From the NCBI GenBank assembly GCA_028692635.1, contig JAQUWX010000001.1, positions 27,585-59,891 on the forward strand: DNA of 32,307 nt, read 5' to 3'. Within the stretch, counting starts at the first letter, position 1; each line of letters starts with the position of its first letter. The translations under genes were made by a program, and so were the position numbers. The stretch comes from Alphaproteobacteria bacterium. Its GTDB lineage: Bacteria; Pseudomonadota; Alphaproteobacteria; UBA9219. Shown here piece by piece: positions 1 through 12,858 of this stretch. The notes under the pieces are model-generated. The model had not been told where the DNA came from and did no database searches. It saw only the letters and a list, made by a program, of their open reading frames with translations.

Positions 1-429
1 CCGCTCAGGTGGTTTAATCTCTTCTTCTTTTCTGGATTTGAGCAAAAGAGCAAGTTCCGACGCAGCAGAACGCACATCGTCCGATCTATTGCCACCACCA
101 TTTATGTTTGGCAACCCAACTCCTTTAGCAATAGTTGGCGCTGCCTCAATAATCTTTTCAATCACCCGTTGAGAAGACTGCAAAACACAAGCAGCCTTTA
201 GAGCATAAAAAACCCCTTCAGCAACATACGGCTTTTTTACAGCAATCTCTGGCAGATTATCCGCCATTCTTTCCATTATTTTTTCGATTCCGTCTCCTTT
301 TCGCGATGCTATGGCATCCTTAAAAAGAGTTTCTCCAAAACCTTTTCTATCGCTATCCCCAAAGGATTTCAGCTTTTTGTCGAGCCAATTAGCAAAACTC
401 ATGTGATTAAATGGAACAACGTCTGACAT
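1..429 (-). CDS. Hypothetical protein, C-terminus truncated by the left window edge (absent from the supplied ORF track)
   Basis: Reverse strand is open from ATG (429-427) to position 1: MSDVVPFNHMSFANWLDKKLKSFGDSDRKGFGETLFKDAIASRKGDGIEKIMERMADNLPEIAVKKPYVAEGVFYALKAACVLQSSQ... 143 codons without a stop; family not recognised. Confidence 0.6.
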   Translation of the reverse strand, partial: MSDVVPFNHMSFANWLDKKLKSFGDSDRKGFGETLFKDAIASRKGDGIEKIMERMADNLPEIAVKKPYVAEGVFYALKAACVLQSSQRVIEKIIEAAPTIAKGVGLPNINGGGNRSDDVRSAASELALLLKSRKEEEIKPPER

Positions 430-550
430 AATGCGCTCCCTGGAACAGTTGAAACGGCTAGAATCAAAAACTCATGCGGGAACATTAAGGATGCAGATTA
501 TGTTCTTTTAGTGTCGCAATATCGAATTTTTTGCGTTAACCATATGAACC

Positions 551-2257
551 ATGCGCATTAACATAAAAAAAGAAAATCTACACTCAGCGGCGGTAACCTT
601 TATTACCGCATTCTTAATGTGCCTTCTAATGGTTCTCTATCTTGGTGGTGAACTGCGCGGAAACATTGACTGGTCGATCCTGCCGAGCAGCCAGTACGGC
701 ATCCCAAACGATCTTACGGCTAATGGTTTTGAACCTCTCTACATCCAAAAAGGCCAGAGCGGATGGGATGGACAGTTTTACTATTACATAGCCAACGACA
801 TCCTGGCCCAGGGAGATACAAAGTATAAAGTCGAGATGTCCCCCTATCGCTACCAGCGCATAGGGGTATCGCTTTTGGCAAAAATCGCGAGCGCCATTAT
901 GGGATATGATTATGTCCCTGTGGCGATTTTCTACCTGACCTCGGCGTTTCTTGTTTTAGCTGCATGCTTTTTCTTCAGCCGTTTTCTACAATCCAAGGGA
1001 TATTCGGCATATCTAGCCCTGTTGTGGTCACTGGCTTCCGGCACACAAATGACGATCATGAACGGACTGCCCGATGCAGGAGCGGACGCTCTTTTGCTTA
1101 TGGCAATGGTCGCGATTATGTCTTTTCGCCACTGGCTATATGCTTTTTGCATAGCGCTTTGCACGTTATCCCGAGAGATTTACATAATCATCCCCGCATT
1201 TATAGCCCTTGCCCAGTTGATTAAAGACAGAAAAAATATTTTTGATAAAAAGACAGTCCTTCATCTAGCCGCCTTGGGATTGCCGCTTATAATTTTTGGA
1301 GCATGGCATCTTTATATAAAAATACATTTCTCGGACATGGCTCCGATCAACGCATTTAAAGAGAATTTACTGACCGCCATCCCCCTATCGAGCTGGGTTT
1401 CCTTCACGCTGGGAGCGCTTATCGGAGAACACAGAATATTTGGCAACACAAGCGCATCGCATTACGAGGCGATTGATCTTTTATCTTTCATAGGACTGCT
1501 GGGATTAAGCTTCTGGTTTCTTATAAAACTTGAATGGAAAAACAAAAATTCGCCGGTTGTGACCGGAACCGCCTGCGCTTTTCTAGTTATATTCACCAGC
1601 TATCTCTTTTTTGGAGATACTGTAATGCGCCATCACACGGGATTTTTAAAAACCATCTCAATCTGCTTTGCCTGCATTATATTTTGCCATGTATGGCAAA
1701 TGCGCAAAATCTCCCGACCCTTGCTTGGATTTTTATTATTGCTGTTTGCCGCCTCACAACCGACCCTGCTGGCCAGAGCATCCGCCCCACCCTCATCGCA
1801 AATGCAATACTCTGGAATATACGATCATGATTTTGACTTGTCGGCAGTGCCAAAATTCGCGCCTTGCTCGGAAAATCTGTCGCCAGAAATGGAATTGACG
1901 GACAATAAGGACTTTTACAAAAACCCTGTATTTGCCCGCATTACCGGCCAAAACGACGTTCGCATAATGAGCATAAAGGCAAAGAATGGTTCAAAGGACA
2001 AATGGCCCGTAGCATCGCATATCGGCCCCACAGCTCTCTCTTATTTCTGGAAAGAGAGAGAGACGCAAAAACCGATTTTTGAAATGGGTTTTCCTTCGTT
2101 TTTGCAAAAACCTCTATTGCCGGGAGAAGAAAGAACCATCCCCATAGTTCTGCGAGTTCCAAAGCACAACAAACCGCTGGTGGCGGAATTTTTCATTTAC
2201 CAGGCAAATTGCCCCAGACAAGGCAAGAACCAACGGCTTCTTATAAATTTTGATTAG
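551..2257 (+). CDS. Polytopic membrane protein, GT-C/GT87-like (WDGQFYYYIA...SPYRYQRIG motif)
   Basis: 568-aa ORF with many hydrophobic segments; the 'GWDGQFYYYIAND...YRYQRIGVSLLA' segment resembles bacterial polytopic cell-surface-glycan/GT-C-like proteins. Confidence 0.75.
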   Translation: MRINIKKENLHSAAVTFITAFLMCLLMVLYLGGELRGNIDWSILPSSQYGIPNDLTANGFEPLYIQKGQSGWDGQFYYYIANDILAQGDTKYKVEMSPYRYQRIGVSLLAKIASAIMGYDYVPVAIFYLTSAFLVLAACFFFSRFLQSKGYSAYLALLWSLASGTQMTIMNGLPDAGADALLLMAMVAIMSFRHWLYAFCIALCTLSREIYIIIPAFIALAQLIKDRKNIFDKKTVLHLAALGLPLIIFGAWHLYIKIHFSDMAPINAFKENLLTAIPLSSWVSFTLGALIGEHRIFGNTSASHYEAIDLLSFIGLLGLSFWFLIKLEWKNKNSPVVTGTACAFLVIFTSYLFFGDTVMRHHTGFLKTISICFACIIFCHVWQMRKISRPLLGFLLLLFAASQPTLLARASAPPSSQMQYSGIYDHDFDLSAVPKFAPCSENLSPEMELTDNKDFYKNPVFARITGQNDVRIMSIKAKNGSKDKWPVASHIGPTALSYFWKERETQKPIFEMGFPSFLQKPLLPGEERTIPIVLRVPKHNKPLVAEFFIYQANCPRQGKNQRLLINFD

Positions 2258-2847
2258 GCAATATTGCTGTTGGCAAAATCCCAGTTCACCAGATTATCCA
2301 GAAAATCCTGAACGAAGTCCGCTCTCCTGTTCTGATAATCCAGATAATAGGCATGCTCCCATACATCGCAGCAGAACAACGGCATTCTTCCGATTGTCAG
2401 AGGATTGCCTGCGTTCGGAGTTTTAACGATGCTCAGCCCGTCGCCATCGAGAACCAGCCACACCCACCCGCTGCCAAATTGAGAAATGGCGATTTTTTTA
2501 AACGCCTCAGCAAATTTACCGAGATCGCCGAAATCTCTCTCGATCATTTTAGCGATTTTTCCCGAAGGCTGCCCGCCGCCCTTAGGCTTCATGCTGCGCC
2601 AAAAGAAAGTGTGGTTCCAATTTTGAGCGGCGTTATTAAAGATCGCGGTTTTAGATTCATCGCTTGAAGTTGCGAGAATAATTCCCTCAAGCACCATTTT
2701 CTCGAAATCAGTATTAGCGACAAGATCATTCAGAGCGTTTACATAGTTGTTGTGATGCTTGCCATAATGAAACTCCATAGTTCTTGCCGAAATGTAAGGA
2801 GAGAGAGCGTCCATTGGATACGGTAAAGACGGAAGGGTAAAAGTCAT
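2254..2847 (-). CDS. sodB: Superoxide dismutase, Fe type
   Basis: MTFTLPSLPYPMDALSPYISARTMEFHYGKHHNNYVNALN..., AAQNWNHTFFW, DVWEHAYYLDYQNRR metal-binding motifs. The ORF opens at 2877, but the second Met (2847) matches the usual SOD N-terminus. Confidence 0.95.
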   Translation of the reverse strand: MTFTLPSLPYPMDALSPYISARTMEFHYGKHHNNYVNALNDLVANTDFEKMVLEGIILATSSDESKTAIFNNAAQNWNHTFFWRSMKPKGGGQPSGKIAKMIERDFGDLGKFAEAFKKIAISQFGSGWVWLVLDGDGLSIVKTPNAGNPLTIGRMPLFCCDVWEHAYYLDYQNRRADFVQDFLDNLVNWDFANSNIA

Positions 2848-3012
2848 ATCGTCCCCCACTTCTACAAGATGTGACAAAAAAACTAGCTGAGCACAAAATG
2901 TATACCAGATATCGGAGAAAGCGGAAAGTTTGTTGGCATATTTTTAACTTTCTGTATGGCATATTCAGGTATCCGTTAAGTTTCTTTAAGAGGAAGTAAA
3001 AGGGGAAGTAGC

Positions 3013-3273
3013 ATGCAAAAGATTCTGGTTACCGCTTCAATCATAGGGCTTATGTCTCTGACAGCCTGCGGAGAAACCACGGTTGAGCGCTCTCTTTCCG
3101 GAGCAGGCATCGGCGCTGGCGTTGGAACGATCGGGAGTCTTGCCGTTGGCGGAGCAGTATGGCCCGGCATGATTGCAGGAGCTGCGGTTGGAGCTGCGAC
3201 GGGAGCAATCACGGATACGCAACAAATAAATCTCGGCAACCCGATCTGGGACAAGCAATCGTCCTCGAATTGA
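3013..3273 (+). CDS. Small glycine-zipper lipoprotein
   Basis: 86 aa with lipobox (LMSLTAC) and a Gly/Ala zipper (GAGIGAGVGTIGSLAVGGAVWPGMIAGAAVGAATGA). Confidence 0.75.
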   Translation: MQKILVTASIIGLMSLTACGETTVERSLSGAGIGAGVGTIGSLAVGGAVWPGMIAGAAVGAATGAITDTQQINLGNPIWDKQSSSN

Positions 3274-3498
3274 CGGTGTAATTTTGCTCATGAAAACCGG
3301 GTAACCAGTGGAATAATCTCCATAAATGGCCCTATCCGTCTTCAAGCCCTGCCTTTACATAAACCGCTAACTTCTTGGAATGAATCCGGTTTCACGGTTT
3401 CAAGCACTCCTCTTGCGCGAATCAAGGGAAAAGATTCATATGTACGGGTGTTTTTTTCAGCTGTTTCCTCATTTCTTTTTTTTAACAGGAGCCGTTAA

Positions 3499-5250
3499 AT
3501 GATCAATTTATCGATGGCCGAACCGGATAACATTCTTCGTCCTCGCATTGCCGTAATGGGCGTCGGCGGCGCAGGTGGCAACGCCATCAACAATATGATC
3601 AATTCGCAATTGATAGGTTGCGATTTTGTTGTAGCGAATACTGACTCGCAAGCTCTTGCGATGTCGATGGCTCCACATAAAATACAGCTTGGAATAAATT
3701 TATCTCGCGGACTTGGAGCGGGATCGAAACCGGAGATTGGTCGCGCCGCAGCAGAGGAACAGCTGGCTGACATAATTTCATGCCTTGAAGGCGCCGACAT
3801 GCTGTTTATAACGGCAGGCATGGGCGGAGGAACGGGAACGGGAGCAGCTCCTGTAATTGCTCGCGCCGCCCGCGAGAGCGGAATACTTACAGTTGGCGTT
3901 ATCACTAAGCCGTTTCATTTTGAAGGCAGCAATCGCATGCGTCAGGCTGAAGCCGGCATTGCCGAATTGCAGCAGTACGTTGATACGCTGATCGTAATCC
4001 CGAACCAAAACCTCTTCCGCATTGCGAACGAGCGCACGACTTTTGCCGAAGCGTTCCGCATGGCCGATGAAGTTCTGCACTCTGGCGTGCGCGGCATTAC
4101 CGATTTGATGGTGATGCCCGGCTTTATGAATCTTGATTTTGCGGACGTAAAGACCGTGATGCAAGAGATGGGCAAAGCCATGATGGGAACGGGAGAGGCC
4201 GAGGGCGACAACCGCGCCATCCGCGCTGCCGAAGCCGCTATATCCAATCCATTGCTTGACGATATCTCGATGAAGGGAGCACGCGGCGTGCTTATCAACA
4301 TCACCGGCGGCATGGACATGACGCTGTTCGAGGTGGATCAGGCTGCAAACCGCATCCGCGAGGAAGTCGATCCCGAAGCGCAGATAAAAGTCGGTTCGAC
4401 GCTTGGAGAATCTCTCGAAGGCAAGATCCGCGTATCTGTGATCTCTACCGGTATTGACGCAGCTCTCGCTGAACAGCAGAAGCAGCGCGCTGCGACTGCC
4501 GCAGCCAACGCTCGTCCGGCGCAAATGGCGGCGGCTCCTCGTGTTATTGAGGAACCGGTTGTCCAAGCGCCACAGGCTCAACCGACAATGACCACCGTTT
4601 CCGCTTCTCCGACGGTTGCGACTTCTTCGTTGAACGTATCGTCGTCATACTTTGCCATGCCGCAAATGATAACTCCGAAGATGGTGGCGCAGCAGCAGGC
4701 AAAGCAAAAACCCGCAGTTGCAACGGAACAACCGAAACAGCCCGTGGCAGCAGCCCCTACTCCGGCGATGTCCATAGCTGCTCGTCAGGCCGAAATGCTG
4801 TTGGCCACGCAAGCGGCGGCGGCTCCATCGGTTCGCCCGGTTCAGCAAGCCTCGACTCCTGTAAGCGCCGCAAAAGTTGCGCCTCAGGCGGTAGTGTCAC
4901 CTGTCCGCACGATGGCTCCTGCGACTAAAGCCGCAGCAGCAACGACGCACAGCATGGAGCCTGTAAGCGCTTCTGCCGATATCCGCATGACGCAGCTAAC
5001 CACTCCGAACAGCAGCCTAAGCCCGCAAGGAAGCCAGCGCTCACAATCGCTGTTCCAGCGCATAACGGGATTTGGCTTGGTTCGTCCGTCATCTGCGACA
5101 AGGGATGAGAATGATCTGGATGATGATCGTGACGCTTTGGCCGAACAGCCAAGGCTTGGCGTAGATCCATCTGATCGTCCGGCGATATCAGCGGAACCGT
5201 CTGATCTTCTGGACATTCCTGCATTCCTGCGTCGGCAGACCAACCACTAA
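3499..5250 (+). CDS. ftsZ: Cell division protein FtsZ with long Ala/Pro/Gln-rich C-terminal linker
   Basis: Tubulin signature [14 protein letters not shown]-terminal [15 protein letters not shown]-terminal peptide [12 protein letters not shown]. Confidence 0.98.
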   Translation: MINLSMAEPDNILRPRIAVMGVGGAGGNAINNMINSQLIGCDFVVANTDSQALAMSMAPHKIQLGINLSRGLGAGSKPEIGRAAAEEQLADIISCLEGADMLFITAGMGGGTGTGAAPVIARAARESGILTVGVITKPFHFEGSNRMRQAEAGIAELQQYVDTLIVIPNQNLFRIANERTTFAEAFRMADEVLHSGVRGITDLMVMPGFMNLDFADVKTVMQEMGKAMMGTGEAEGDNRAIRAAEAAISNPLLDDISMKGARGVLINITGGMDMTLFEVDQAANRIREEVDPEAQIKVGSTLGESLEGKIRVSVISTGIDAALAEQQKQRAATAAANARPAQMAAAPRVIEEPVVQAPQAQPTMTTVSASPTVATSSLNVSSSYFAMPQMITPKMVAQQQAKQKPAVATEQPKQPVAAAPTPAMSIAARQAEMLLATQAAAAPSVRPVQQASTPVSAAKVAPQAVVSPVRTMAPATKAAAATTHSMEPVSASADIRMTQLTTPNSSLSPQGSQRSQSLFQRITGFGLVRPSSATRDENDLDDDRDALAEQPRLGVDPSDRPAISAEPSDLLDIPAFLRRQTNH

Positions 5251-5288
5251 GAAAAGCGCACGAAGCCAATAATTTTCCTTATATATCA

Positions 5289-5320
5289 ACTGATTACCAT
5301 CGTAACAAATGGTAATCAGT
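5289..5320. repeat. Perfect 12-bp inverted repeat between ftsZ and lpxC (actgattaccat-cgtaacaa-atggtaatcagt)
   Basis: Arms 5289-5300 and 5309-5320, 8-nt loop; no good T-tract follows. Confidence 0.8.
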
Positions 5321-5438
5321 CTTGATTTCAACAATCAATCATTAACATGTACAAGTGCTTAGAATCATTGGGCATATGGTGTCGCTATAGTTAAGCCGCA
5401 CACCATGTTCCTCATAGTATGCACGCAAGCTTGGAAAC

Positions 5439-6371
5439 ATGTTAATGCTTATGCCTTCTCCAGATCAGTCCCAGGACATCGCCTCCGCAGTAAGCGGCTT
5501 GGCTCCTTCGTTGAATTTATGGCAACGCACATTGCGCGGCGCGGCCTCGTGCTCTGGCATCGGCGTTCATTCTGGGAAAAAAGTAACAATGAAACTTCTG
5601 CCAGCTGAACCAAACAGCGGCATAATTTTTGTCCGCGTCGATCTTAAGAACGGCGCTCGCGCAACCAAAGCGACATGGGACAACGTCATAGACACCAAAC
5701 TGTGCACTGTGATTGGCAACACGCACGGCGGTTCTGTCGCGACGATTGAGCACTTGATGGCCGCCATTCGCGCAGCAGGCATTGACAATGCGGTTATTGA
5801 GATTGACGGACCGGAAGTCCCTGTGATGGACGGAAGCTCCGATCCGTTTGTGTTTTTATTGGAAATGGCCGGAATTGCCGAGCAGGACGCTCCGCGCCGC
5901 GAAATCACGATTCTTAAACCCGTCGAAGTAAAAGTGGACGGCAGATGGGCCAGACTCGTACCGGACGATGCTGCGCGTTTCAGCTTCAGCATAAACTTCG
6001 ACAAGACCTTTATCCGCAAACAAACCTATGACTTCACGCTGACGGCATCCGGCTTTAAGTCCGAGATAAGCCGCGCTCGCACGTTCGGGTTCTTTGAAGA
6101 AGTCGATCAACTGCGCAAAATGGGGCTTGCTCTTGGCGGATCGCTACAGAATTCCATCGTCATAAAGGACGATGCGGTAATGAACGAAGACGGCCTTAGA
6201 TACAGCAACGAATTTGTGCGTCACAAGCTTTTGGACGCCATTGGAGATATGGCCCTATCCGGAGCGCCGATTCGCGGCCATTTCCAGGGAAACTGCTCTG
6301 GTCACGCAATGAACAACCGGCTGCTGCGGGCCGTATTTGCCGATCCCTCGGCCTGGACCCTTGGGGCCTAA
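5439..6371 (+). CDS. lpxC: UDP-3-O-acyl-N-acetylglucosamine deacetylase
   Basis: CSGIGVHSGKKVTMKLLPA, TIEHLMAAI, DGSSDPFV, HKLLDAIGDMAL, RGHFQGNCSGHAMNN motifs. Exact start among upstream Mets uncertain. Confidence 0.97.
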   Translation: MLMLMPSPDQSQDIASAVSGLAPSLNLWQRTLRGAASCSGIGVHSGKKVTMKLLPAEPNSGIIFVRVDLKNGARATKATWDNVIDTKLCTVIGNTHGGSVATIEHLMAAIRAAGIDNAVIEIDGPEVPVMDGSSDPFVFLLEMAGIAEQDAPRREITILKPVEVKVDGRWARLVPDDAARFSFSINFDKTFIRKQTYDFTLTASGFKSEISRARTFGFFEEVDQLRKMGLALGGSLQNSIVIKDDAVMNEDGLRYSNEFVRHKLLDAIGDMALSGAPIRGHFQGNCSGHAMNNRLLRAVFADPSAWTLGA

Positions 6372-6445
6372 AATCAGATTATTTGTATCTGTGGCTTGTG
6401 CTATAAATCCAGCAGCAAGGATTCAACCTGATTCTGGAAAATAAC

Positions 6446-7261
6446 GTGAAAATTCGCATCAACTTTTTGATATTGACCGCTTTTCTGTGCCTGACCCTCG
6501 CCGCGTGCGCGGGAGACGGTAAAGAAGAATTCCTGCCCGACGCTCCCGTTGAGGAGCTTTATAATAAAGGGCTGGAGATGATGGATGAAGGCTCATTCAA
6601 GGAAGCCGCCAAGCAGTTTGAAGAAGTCGAACGTCAACATCCATATTCCCAGTGGTCCACGCGAGCGGAGCTTATGGGAGCGTACGCGCAATATGAAGCC
6701 ATGGACTATGACGCCGCGACTACGGCCTTAGACCAGTTTATCCAAATACATCCTGGCAACGCCAACATCGCGTATGCCTATTACCTGAGAGCCTTATGCT
6801 CTTACGAGCGCATAGCCGACGTAAAGCGCGATCAAACCTATGCGATGAATTCTCTTAAAAGCTTGCAGGAAATAATCAGCCGCTTCCCTGACACGACGTA
6901 TGCGAAAGACGCCGTGCTCAAGACGGCTTTGGTGAACGATCATCTTGCAGGAGGCGAGATGGAAGTCGGGCGCTATTACCAGAAGCAAAAGATCTATACC
7001 GCAGCAGTAGGACGCTTTCGAACCGTAGTTGAAAAATACCAAACGACGAGCCACGCTCCTGAAGCCTTGCATAGGTTGGTTGAATGCTATCTCACTCTCG
7101 GCATAACAAACGAAGCGAGAACGGCAGCGGCAGTACTGGGGCACAATTTCCCGGGAAGCAAATGGTATGAGGACAGCTACAAGCTTCTTGCGGAGAAAAA
7201 TTTAACTCCGAAGGAAGACAAGGAGTCGTGGATTTACAAAGCATGGGACGCGATTTTCTGA
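6446..7261 (+). CDS. bamD: Outer membrane assembly lipoprotein BamD (ComL/YfiO)
   Basis: GTG start; lipobox (LTLAACAG), TPR pattern (YNKGLEMMDEGSFKEAAKQFEEVERQHPYSQW); follows lpxC as in other alphaproteobacteria. Confidence 0.95.
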   Translation: MKIRINFLILTAFLCLTLAACAGDGKEEFLPDAPVEELYNKGLEMMDEGSFKEAAKQFEEVERQHPYSQWSTRAELMGAYAQYEAMDYDAATTALDQFIQIHPGNANIAYAYYLRALCSYERIADVKRDQTYAMNSLKSLQEIISRFPDTTYAKDAVLKTALVNDHLAGGEMEVGRYYQKQKIYTAAVGRFRTVVEKYQTTSHAPEALHRLVECYLTLGITNEARTAAAVLGHNFPGSKWYEDSYKLLAEKNLTPKEDKESWIYKAWDAIF

Positions 7262-7284
7262 AGAGATATCATGAGGATTAGCCG

Positions 7285-11039
<3,755 letters not shown>

Positions 11040-11062
11040 AGCCATAATTCGATTATAGAATG

Positions 11063-11086
11063 CCTTCTGAACCATTTTTCAGGAGG
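11063..11086 (+). promoter_or_regulatory. Hairpin pairing with the leuA Shine-Dalgarno (CCTTCTGAA-ccattt-TTCAGGAGG)
   Basis: 9-bp stem (one G-U) 11063-11071/11078-11086; the 3' arm contains AGGAGG (11081-11086), 11 nt before leuA ATG at 11098. Confidence 0.5.
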
Positions 11087-11097
11087 TTTTCACAGTT

Positions 11098-12648
11098 ATG
11101 AGCGCAACAAACCAAATCATCATCTTCGACACCACGTTACGCGACGGAGAGCAGTCTCCCGGCGCCGCTATGAACCTGGAAGAAAAGCTGAAGGTTGCGC
11201 TATTGCTAGAACAGCTCGGAGTCGACGTTATGGAAGCGGGATTTCCGATATCGTCCAACGGCGACTTCGAGGCAGTCAACGCCATCGCCAAAGTGGTCAA
11301 GAACTCGACGGTGTGCGGCCTGGCCAGAGCCACCGCCAAGGACATAGAAAGAGCGGCAGAAGCCATAAAGCCCGCGCCCCGCAAACGCATTCACACGTTT
11401 ATCTCCACATCTCCCCTGCACATGAAATACAAGCTTCAGATGGAGCCGGAGAAAGTGCTGCAAGCGGTAACGGACAGCATCGCGCTAGCCCGCAAGCTCT
11501 GCGACGACATTGAGTGGAGCGCGGAAGACGGAAGCCGCACCGAGCACGATTTTCTCTGCCGCTGCGTTGAGGCCGCCATCAAGGCCGGAGCGACAACCAT
11601 CAACATTCCCGACACAGTAGGATACTCGACGCCGCAGGAGTACGGAGACTTATTCAAGATGGTAATAAACCGCGTACCGAACGCGGACAAAGCCATATTC
11701 TCCACTCACTGCCACAATGATCTTGGATTGGCGGTTGCGAACTCGCTTGCCGGAGCTATCAACGGCGCTCGCCAGATTGAGTGCACCATAAACGGCCTTG
11801 GAGAGCGAGCCGGAAACGCGGCTCTTGAAGAAATAGTCATGGCGCTAAAAGTCCGACACGACATCATGCCGCTTTCTACCAATATAAAAACGGAAGTAAT
11901 TACGCGAGCGTCTCACTTGGTTTCAACCGTAACCGGCTTTAACGTCCAGCCCAATAAATCAATCGTAGGAGCCAACGCGTTCGCCCATGAAAGCGGAATA
12001 CACCAAGACGGCATGATTAAGAACCGCCAGACATATGAGATCATGACTCCCCAATCGGTAGGGCTTACTAAAACATCCATGAAACTGGGCAAGTTATCTG
12101 GCCGGGCCGCCTTCCGAGGCAAGTTGCAGGAGATGGGCTACACCCTTGACGACAACGCCCTGACAGAAGCATTCAATCGCTTTAAGGACCTGGCAGACAA
12201 GAAAAAGGAAGTGTTCGACGAGGATATAATGGCGCTTGTCGATGACGAAGTCGCTCAAGCCAGCCAGAACATACGCTTTATCTCCATGGAACTGCGCACC
12301 GGATCGAAAGAACCAGCGCAAGCGAAGATCGAGCTTTTAATCGACGGAAAAAATGTCTCTGCCTCTGCAACAGGCAACGGCTGCGTCGATGCCACGTTCA
12401 ACGCGATCAAAGCTCTGGTTCCGCATCAAGCTAACTTGCAGCTCTATCAGGTGGGAGCAGTCACGCAAGGAACGGATGCTCAAGCAGAAGTCACCGTCCG
12501 TCTTGAAGAGATGGGCCGCACTGTCAACGGACAGGGAGCTGATCCAGACACCATAATTGCGTCTGCGAGAGCATATGTGCACGCCCTCAACAAACTGGCG
12601 ATAAAGCGGCTAAAGCAGGAACCGCCGGAGGATATCCTAACGCCATAA
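11098..12648 (+). CDS. leuA: 2-isopropylmalate synthase
   Basis: FDTTLRDGEQSPGAAMN, HCHNDLGLAVANSLAGA, GAFAHESGIHQDGM-type motif, C-terminal LeuA regulatory domain. Confidence 0.96.
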   Translation: MSATNQIIIFDTTLRDGEQSPGAAMNLEEKLKVALLLEQLGVDVMEAGFPISSNGDFEAVNAIAKVVKNSTVCGLARATAKDIERAAEAIKPAPRKRIHTFISTSPLHMKYKLQMEPEKVLQAVTDSIALARKLCDDIEWSAEDGSRTEHDFLCRCVEAAIKAGATTINIPDTVGYSTPQEYGDLFKMVINRVPNADKAIFSTHCHNDLGLAVANSLAGAINGARQIECTINGLGERAGNAALEEIVMALKVRHDIMPLSTNIKTEVITRASHLVSTVTGFNVQPNKSIVGANAFAHESGIHQDGMIKNRQTYEIMTPQSVGLTKTSMKLGKLSGRAAFRGKLQEMGYTLDDNALTEAFNRFKDLADKKKEVFDEDIMALVDDEVAQASQNIRFISMELRTGSKEPAQAKIELLIDGKNVSASATGNGCVDATFNAIKALVPHQANLQLYQVGAVTQGTDAQAEVTVRLEEMGRTVNGQGADPDTIIASARAYVHALNKLAIKRLKQEPPEDILTP

Positions 12649-12711
12649 CATCCTCGGTAATATTATTGCGCGGATATTAATCATTTAGCATTTTCAATAT
12701 GTTAGATATAT

Positions 12712-12728
12712 ATTTTTATGATAAAAAT
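12712..12728. repeat. Perfect AT-rich palindrome ATTTTTAT-G-ATAAAAAT
   Basis: 8-bp arms around a single G in the leuA-tyrA intergenic region. Confidence 0.6.
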
Positions 12729-12741
12729 TCGCAAAACAAGC

Positions 12742-12756
12742 GAACAAAAGGCGAAC
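12742..12756 (+). promoter_or_regulatory. Candidate alphaproteobacterial LexA (SOS) box GAAC-aaaaggc-GAAC
   Basis: Exact GAAC-N7-GAAC direct repeat, immediately upstream of a candidate -35 element at 12763. Confidence 0.4.
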
Positions 12757-12762
12757 ATATTG

Positions 12763-12791
12763 TTGACTTGGGGCGGGGCAAATACTAGTCT
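12763..12791 (+). promoter_or_regulatory. Candidate sigma70-type promoter TTGACT-17 nt-TAGTCT
   Basis: -35 TTGACT 12763-12768; weak -10 TAGTCT 12786-12791. Confidence 0.35.
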
Positions 12792-12813
12792 GGCCACATC
12801 TGGAGTAGAGAGA

Positions 12814-12844
12814 AAAGCAGGCTCCCGACCTTCGAGCCTGCTTT
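12814..12844. terminator. Strong stem-loop, probable intrinsic terminator (better T-tract on minus strand, i.e. for tyrA)
   Basis: AAAGCAGGCTC-ccgaccttc-GAGCCTGCTTT, 11-bp perfect stem. Minus strand continues TTTTCTCTCT; plus strand continues TTTCAG. Confidence 0.75.
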
Positions 12845-12858
12845 CAGATATTGGACGT

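Noticed and set aside
3778-4581. 267-aa minus-strand ORF antisense to ftsZ
   Set aside because: Fully inside confidently identified ftsZ; His/Arg/Ser-rich translation typical of antisense frames.
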